Shown one piece after another: positions 44,001 to 50,000 of a stretch of DNA of 50,000 nt. Position 1 is the stretch's first letter; every line of letters starts with the position of its first letter. Source of the stretch: Anaeromyces robustus (taxonomy: Eukaryota > Neocallimastigomycota > Neocallimastigomycetes > Neocallimastigales > Neocallimastigaceae); assembly GCA_002104895.1 (NCBI GenBank), contig MCFG01000033.1:160001-210000 (forward strand), in the 5' to 3' direction. The notes under the pieces were generated by a model. It was not told the origin of the DNA. It did not search any database and was given only the letters and a program-made list of their open reading frames with translations. The position numbers and the translations under genes were made by a program.

Positions 44001-45656
44001 TTCTTTAATAGCAGAACCACCAGCTCCAATCAATGAACCATGATACTTTGGATCTACATCAACAGTTTGAGTTACCATATTAGCAAGTCTGTCTGCACTT
44101 TCTTGGATATCATCCTTAATTTGGTTTAATAAGTTATTAACGGCACTCTTTGCCATATTCTTACCATCAACAATGATAATAATTTCATCAGATTCTTCCT
44201 TTTCATTTGGAATAATAATATCAACAAGTTTATCTTGATATTTTGACTTGATCTTATTTATATTTTTGGCATTCTTACCAATAATATGAGAATGAACACC
44301 ATGTGGAATTTCAATTGTATCGTATTCAAAAGTTTTGCACTTCTTAAGACTGTCATTGAAAGCCTTAGCAGCAGCTTCAGTGTTCTTTTTGTTCTTTCCA
44401 TTAACTTCAAGGGTGTTTGGAGAGTTTTGGTTTTCACGAATATTAATGGTAACATTGTGTTTTTCTTCAAGTTCTTTAATATTTTGCCATTCTTTAGTGT
44501 AAAGGTACTTTCTAAAGAAATGGTTGTTAGAAGAATCATTAACGTAATCGTTAATATCAAGATCTTCAATGAATTGAGAATTAGCTTTTTCAGTAATTAA
44601 CTTTAAAGCAACTGGTAAATTTTCTGGTGGACCACGAATAATAATCTTGTCGCTTTTTTCTTTTGGTAATGGTAATTCAACAGCACAACCAGTGGATTTG
44701 AGAATATCTTGAAGATTCTTACCCTTTGGACCAACAATGAATTGATGTTGCTTCTTATTACAAGTAAAAACTAATTCATCAGTCTTACTTCTTAATTCAT
44801 CATAAATATTTTGAATTTTATCAAGAGCAAGATTGGTGGCAGCCTTAGTACCAGTAATAGAAATTTCTTCTGGATCAAATGTCTTTTCACTGATATTGTA
44901 TGGTGGAATACGAACTTTGGCACCAGTTTCTTCTTGAATCAATTGTAAATTAGAATTATCTGGACCAGCAATAATCATATGATAAGATCTTGGAATCTTA
45001 ATGGTTTGTCTGTAACGATTAGCATATTTATTAATGATCTTTTCAATACTTTCCTTAGCTAATTCAATACCAACTCTATCACCAGAAATCTTTAATTCTT
45101 GTTCTTCTTCATCATCAACTTCATCTTCATTTGGTAAACGTGGTGGCATTTCAATGTTAGTCTTGGTATCAGCCATTATTGATTTAATAGTAGCACCCTT
45201 TTGACCAACAATGTATCTTCTAACAGAGTATGGGAATGGGAAACGTTCAACAACTTCACTACATATACCAGAACAAATTTCTCTCTTAGCAGCCTTGACA
45301 TCTTCTTTCTTACCCTTAAGGATAATAGTAACAGTGCCAGACTTACTTTGAATAGAGACATCAATTTGTACTGGAATATTCTTTTTAACCTTATTACAAA
45401 CTTCAGAAGTCTTAGATCCACCAATAACTTCTTTCTTTAAATCAGAAGATTTAATAGAGAAGTTTTCAATAACAGTATTATTGTAAAGTGGTTTGTAAGC
45501 TTTTACTGATTTGTTTGATACTGGCTTTCCTGAAGTTGGTAAAGCTGGAAATGATTCTTCAAAAGACTTTGGAGCCTTTTTTGGTGAATCATTAACTTCA
45601 ACTGTCGCATATTGATCTTCCAACTCTTGTGGAACGTCAGAAATTGTGGCCATCAT
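41097..45656 (-). CDS. Vigilin/Scp160-type multi-KH RNA-binding protein
   Basis: A single 1,519-codon exon. Vigilin/Scp160 proteins bind mRNA and ribosomes on the cytosolic face of the ER. The N-terminus has FEESFPALP (about residues 32-40), like the vigilin leader. About 15 KH-type units follow. Intact GxxG loops include GQKG (151-154), GPKG (309-312), GAGG, GTKG, GRKG, GTNG, GRGG and GAKG; others are degenerate (GPDN, GKNA, GGAH or none), as is usual in this family. After about residue 1300 comes a tail with three Lys/Asn runs (KKKNKKKNKKKK type), an Ala/Glu-rich helical stretch and two short Trp motifs (EWQTIGKKKK and DEWISIPTKK). Lys and Asn codons are largely AAG and AAC in the tail, unlike the AAA/AAT of neighbouring genes, suggesting high expression. 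Two adjacent ATGs (MM) open the frame; either may serve. Confidence 0.92.
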   Translation of the reverse strand: MMATISDVPQELEDQYATVEVNDSPKKAPKSFEESFPALPTSGKPVSNKSVKAYKPLYNNTVIENFSIKSSDLKKEVIGGSKTSEVCNKVKKNIPVQIDVSIQSKSGTVTIILKGKKEDVKAAKREICSGICSEVVERFPFPYSVRRYIVGQKGATIKSIMADTKTNIEMPPRLPNEDEVDDEEEQELKISGDRVGIELAKESIEKIINKYANRYRQTIKIPRSYHMIIAGPDNSNLQLIQEETGAKVRIPPYNISEKTFDPEEISITGTKAATNLALDKIQNIYDELRSKTDELVFTCNKKQHQFIVGPKGKNLQDILKSTGCAVELPLPKEKSDKIIIRGPPENLPVALKLITEKANSQFIEDLDINDYVNDSSNNHFFRKYLYTKEWQNIKELEEKHNVTINIRENQNSPNTLEVNGKNKKNTEAAAKAFNDSLKKCKTFEYDTIEIPHGVHSHIIGKNAKNINKIKSKYQDKLVDIIIPNEKEESDEIIIIVDGKNMAKSAVNNLLNQIKDDIQESADRLANMVTQTVDVDPKYHGSLIGAGGSAIKELRAKFNNTIMIRFPQKDSKMNDSTITVSGPEKDVVEAINSLKAAVESQKHFDFMNRFSETVSIGKGIGRRIVGGAHIKNWLVEALKEKVGNKHEITDDELNMMKFDIKEENDKDVITCTGHRNLIPYVVKLVSERSKEILDTVNVDVEVENKYHSLLIGTKGKNINEIKQKYNVQFFFPSKVDEDDEDYEEKIKNKNQNIITIKGLKNDVEKAKQVILAQVKDIIDHSHEITIQVPRFVISKIVGRKGIKINQIKEDTDTRIDFDDEEEEDETNNESEVTIFIKGTKKGCEEAKKEIKRIVDESTTILTREVECPRYIHRDLHSRFRSHLNKIIESYSDDKKSVDGDKKSVNGDKKSENDEVRFIFPYGFEEGDELNRVLVRAPRKHIDECCDRFKKLVEKVIDDVKNRVSIEISVPRTDLARIVGTNGSNINALTKKYDVSIDMHRDFSENDLVPITISGLDMEKIEGAKKEILEKSSTLITIPLTETQYLFIMNSQQFNKQRRQNGVFVNFGQNKVTVNGDKKSVENYKANLEKKLDEISDYNHYKQLTLDPNVCSLVIGRGGSNVNRLRKETKCKIFINSRDNDDQENNVLVMAQSPEDLNAGVKAIQEINNRHQNEVTMKIEVPNHLHGRLIGAKGKNLESIKKASGKTVRINFPPRNRSKSDVIEVTGDKKEVKKCIELLEKNVEELKKEFGDEEEDYSSEVSSQVEENKNNRNGQRYIPGFNSEQKINILKSSDVLVDELANAMNYLGVHNYQQKEVKENEWQTIGKKKKNVEVNDDDEAEAEAETSAAKKKNKKKNKKKKAAEQKAREEEEAAAAAEAERKAKEEAERKAREEEEAALAAAAAEAEAAAKAGSEEQKKKKKKNKKKKNAVAKAEEEEAEVETSTPEERSVSPPLVEREVPVEDEWISIPTKKQNNKSKKNNENTTQVAAASVNAFANLNDDSSEKKKKKNKKKKNNNANN
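42922..42990 (-). repeat. Three 21-bp coding repeats inside a degenerate KH unit of vigilin
   Basis: The plus strand shows AGACTTTTTATCACCAT(T/C)AAC three times with a 21-bp period. It encodes DKKSVDG, DKKSVNG and DKKSEND at residues about 888-910. The insert lies between the helix and the last strand of a KH unit that lacks a GxxG loop. Confidence 0.9.
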
Positions 45657-47996
45657 TAATAAAACGTTTCTATGATTATTATTATCACAATAAAATTATT
45701 AAATTAAAATAATGATCATTTATTTTTTAAAATTATATCTTTAAAAAAAAATATTATTTTTTTAAAATTTTTTAATTATTTATATATTATTTTTTTATTT
45801 TCTCTATATATTTAAAATTTTTTGGTCTTTCATTCATTTAATTTTGTTTATTCATTTTATATATATTTATTTGAATTTAATAACATTTTATAATTAAAAA
45901 GTAAATTATAGATAATACATCTAACTTTTTTAAAAACATAAAACATAATATTTATATAAATGCATCATCAATCTTATTTATAATATATATTGATCTAGAA
46001 TTGATTTTATACATTTTTAAAATTTATCCTACAATTTCTTTTTTGACATCCAAAATATTATATATTTATAAAATAGTATTATATAAATAAACAAAAAATA
46101 AGTAATAAAAAAAAATAAACAAAATTATACCTTTAAAGTATAAAATCTAGAGTGTAAAAGTAGAGTCTTAAAAAAGTTATATCACGATAAGATGCTAAAA
46201 AAAAAAAAAAGTAATAAAATTCTTTTTCTTTTTTTTTCACAAATGGAGGAGTATAATCAAAAAAAAATTAAAAAAATAATTAAAAGAATAATTAGAATTT
46301 TAGTTTTACTTTTTCTTAATTTGAAAATTAAACAAAATATCTATCTATTCTTTTTATTTCAATTTTAGTTGAATTTTTTATTTTTTCTATTTTCTTTTGA
46401 AAGTCTATTAAAAAATATTAAATATTTATCTATTAAAAAAATAAATATTTTCTAATAAAACTTGTTTTAAAAAATTATAAAATAAAAATGTTCAATTTAT
46501 TTTGATTTATTTTTAAATAAAGAAAAAAAAAAAAGAAAAAAAATAATAAAATATTGCGTATAAATATAAACTATAAAAAATTATAATATCATATAATATC
46601 ATACATAGATTTATTGGATTTATGCAATAAACTAATATAATAATATATATATTATAATATCATATCATATAATATATTAATTTTATAATTTAATAAATCT
46701 ATTATTATATTAGTTAATATATAATAAATATATTCTTTTATTTTATAAAATACATTTTCAGTATTTTAATTATATGATTGAAAATAAAAAAACAAAAAAT
46801 TTTAAACTTTATTATTAATATTATTAAAACAAAAAATAAAAAATCTTGTAATAAAAAAAAACAAAGAAAGATAATAATCAAAAAACATAAAAATAAAAAA
46901 TTTAAAAAAAGATAGTAATAAAAAATTGCTATTTTCTACTGTTATTTAAAAATATTATATTACATTATATTATATAATAATACTTTTATTTATAATTCAT
47001 AAAATGTTAAATTAAAATTCAATCCATTCTATTTCTACCCCTTTTTTATATAAATGTAAGATTCATTTGCTATGAATATAAACTCTTTTTTTTTTTTTTA
47101 CCCTCCTTTTTTTTTTTTCACATTACTGTACTTTACTCCATTTCAAACAATATCAATAAAATTTCCAAAATAAAAAAATCCAACTTTAATATTTTTAACT
47201 TCCTTTCTTTATATAAATCTTTCTTTTATTTTTTAATAATATTAATTAATAAAACTTAATATAAATTGAACTCTTCTTTTTTTTCATTCATTTTTCTATT
47301 TTAACAAAAACTATCATTTAAATATATTATAATATAAATTTATAAAAAAATTACCTTTTAGCCAGTAACCAGAAAATAAAAAAATTATTTCTTCTATAAT
47401 TATTTAAATATTTTCTTTTCTTTAACTGTGTAGATATAATAAATATATATAATGAATATACATTTATTTAATAATAAAAAAAATTATATAATATAATTAC
47501 TTTATGTATGAAAAACTAAAATCACTTTTGATATGAACAAAAATTGAAATTTTCTGTTATTTTAGTTTCTTTGAAATATTATTAAATTAAAAATTGAACT
47601 AATTTTAATAGATATTGCAAAAAGTTATGGATATATTATTTTTTAATTATGAATTTTTAATCATAATTTTAATATATTGTTTGGTTTTATTTTTTTTTTT
47701 TTTTTTTTTGATAAACTTATAATAATTGTTAATATTAATATAGAAGAGTAATATTTTTTTTATTGATAAAGAAAAGAAAAAAAAAAGAGAAAAAAGGAAA
47801 GTAAGAAAAAAATATAAATTTTAATATATAATTTAAAAATTAAAAACTTTAACTTAAAATTAATTAATTAAAAAAAATCAATTATTTTTATATAATATTT
47901 TTTTATAATAGATATTTTATTTAAAAGGATATATTAATATTATTGTAATATTTTATAAATATAATTATTTAAATTTTTTGATTAATATTAAAAGTT

Positions 47997-48075
<79 letters not shown>

Positions 48076-48098
48076 TTTTTTATTTATTTATTTTTTTT

Positions 48099-48161
<63 letters not shown>

Positions 48162-49930
48162 TATATTTATATATTTATATATTTATTTGTATATTTATTT
48201 ATTTATTTATTTATTTACATGTTAATTTATTCATTCATTCATTATCAATATATTTATTAAACATATTATTACATAGTATTTATTTAGTTATTACTTATTT
48301 AAAAAAAATAAAAGAATATTTAAATATATTTACAAATTAATGAATAGATAAATCGTTTCATTAATAAAATTTAAAATTATTCACTATATAAATAAATAGA
48401 CCATTTATTTTCACTTTTTTTTAAATTACTTATATATGTATAAAAAAAATATTTTTTTTTTAAAATTAATTTGTAATCTTCGTTTTTTTTTTATTATAAA
48501 AGTATATAATAGTAAGTCATTTTGCTTTATTCATTTTTATTAAGTCTTTGTAATATTAAACTTTAAATTCTTTAAACTAGTAAATTAATCAATCTTTTTT
48601 TTTTTTTTTTTTTATTATTAAATTATAATTATTATTCAATTAATATATATAGAACTATTTAATTAATATTGTAAAGTTTTTTTAATTAATAAAAAGGTAA
48701 ATGATTATAATATTTTAATTTTAATTATTATATTTTTTTATTCTTATTTTTAATTACTTTTTATTTATATAGTTATTAAATTATTAAATTTAGTACTTAA
48801 TCTGGATTTTATAATAAAAAGACCCAAAATATAAATTATTTCAGGTTGTAAAAGTGTAACATTAAAATCTTGCTTAAAAAAAAAAAAAGCATTCTATTAA
48901 TTCTAATTTAATCAGAATCTGTGTTGATAAATTATAAATAAACATTTTATATTAAATAAATATATTTATTTAAAGATTTTCTTTATAATGTTATTTTTTT
49001 TTTTGCATAAATAAAACTATTTTTACCTTTCTATATGAAAGTAGTTCAATTCTAAAATTTAAGTAGTTATATAATATAATAAAATAAATATTTTTATTAT
49101 ATTATAATATCATTATTATTAGATTATTTTTTAATTTTTAATTTTAATGATATTAAATATTATTTAATTAAATATTAATAAAAAAATTAATAATTATAGT
49201 AAAATTTAATCAATATAACATTATATTGATTATATAAAACATATATATAATCCATAACATAATAATATATTATACATATAATAATAATTAATATTAATAT
49301 ATGATATTATTTATACTTTTTTAACCATTTTTTTTATATTTGATTATTAATTAATTTTTAATTATAATTTATAATATTTATTATTATTATTTTTCTATAT
49401 AAATAAATTTAAGATTAATAGATTTCAATATAATATAATATATTATTATTCTTTGGTGATTTTAATATATAAATTAAATTTAAATTAAAAAATTTTCCTA
49501 TTTAAAATAACGATTGATAAATTAAATATAATATATATTATTATATATATTATATTATATTATAATATATCATTAATACTATATCATCTTAAGATTATAT
49601 TTATTTTAATTTAATTATTTTTTTTTTGGTATAAAACTATTTTAATTATTTAGTATGGGAATATTGAACAAACTTTTTTATTTTTTAATATTAAATATAA
49701 AAAGAAATATAGAATTATAATAGTAATGTTAACTAAAAATACAATAATACAAAACTAATTTTATATTAATAGAAACTTAAATAAGAACTGATAATTAATA
49801 CTAATAACTATTTATATAATACTTTATAAAATTAGTATAAAAATCATTAATATTATTGTTGTTATGATTGTAAAGTTTTTAACAAATTAAATGATAAAGA
49901 AAAAGAATAATTATTAAGCATTTTTGATTA

Positions 49931-49961
<31 letters not shown>

Positions 49962-50000
49962 GAAAAAAAACTATATACAGTTGACAGTAATATGGAAAAA
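45657..50000. other. AT-rich intergenic region upstream of vigilin
   Basis: This contains the vigilin promoter and 5' leader and then 4 kb without a supportable gene. T-rich pyrimidine stretches occur at about 47020-47110 and 47280-47300. There are A/T homopolymers, one TTTA array and a 27-A run near 49937-49961. No tRNA or snRNA signature is visible. Confidence 0.6.
47995..48215. repeat. Interrupted (TTTA)n array
   Basis: About 50 TTTA units with a few T-rich interruptions (near 48076-48100) and a TATATTTA section at 48160-48195. The 120-codon open frame over it is a low-complexity artefact. Confidence 0.93.

Noticed and set aside
47978-48340. 120-codon frame of similar Tyr-Leu-Phe-Ile type
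   Set aside because: Translation of an interrupted TTTA array.

Overview
The window looks like nuclear DNA of an extremely AT-rich eukaryote, most likely an anaerobic gut fungus (Neocallimastigomycota). The reasons are very low GC between genes, long A/T homopolymers, long TTTA, AAT and TA microsatellites, Asn-, Asp- and Ser-rich proteins, spliceosomal introns of about 60-400 bp, and large gene-poor spacers of 2-8 kb. A dictyostelid could show similar composition. The 16-17 introns in two genes, the long spacers and a vigilin/Scp160-type gene argue for the fungus. The lineage is inferred from composition and gene content, with no database search behind it.

Layout. (1) 1-6887, minus: a secreted protein of more than 2,295 residues with a signal peptide, about 60 tandem Asn/Asp-rich 19-20-residue repeats, two further repeat blocks and a von Willebrand A-like domain; its 3' end lies outside the window. 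(2) 9183-14342, plus: COG3/Sec34 of the Golgi tethering COG complex, reconstructed as 18 exons and 812 codons before the stop. (3) 16521-23736, minus: a 2,263-residue protein with an N-terminal helical region, an RS/His-rich segment, a kinase-like domain whose catalytic HRD reads HGE, a long poly-Asn/poly-Glu region and C-terminal ribonuclease-inhibitor-type leucine-rich repeats. Its first coding exon appears to be only 4 nt. (4) 23737-31576: a 7.8 kb spacer containing one conspicuous GC-rich, hairpin-rich island at 27771-28173 with no ORF. It is either a structured RNA gene or a short non-autonomous mobile element. (5) 31577-37848, minus: a 17-exon gene for an unrecognised 1,058-residue, largely helical protein with an N-terminal TPR motif. 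(6) 41097-45656, minus: an intronless vigilin/Scp160-type multi-KH RNA-binding protein with a Lys-rich tail and strong G/C-ending codon preference. (7) 45657-50000: a spacer with simple repeats.

The genes do not form a pathway and are ordinary independent eukaryotic transcription units. COG3 (Golgi trafficking) and vigilin (mRNA/ribosome-associated RNA binding) are housekeeping genes. The least ordinary items are the GC-rich island, the kinase-like/LRR protein with MLKL- and NLR-like architecture, and the recently expanded secreted repeat protein. All exon boundaries were read by eye from GT/AG signals and phase continuity, and each multi-exon model closes to a whole number of codons.
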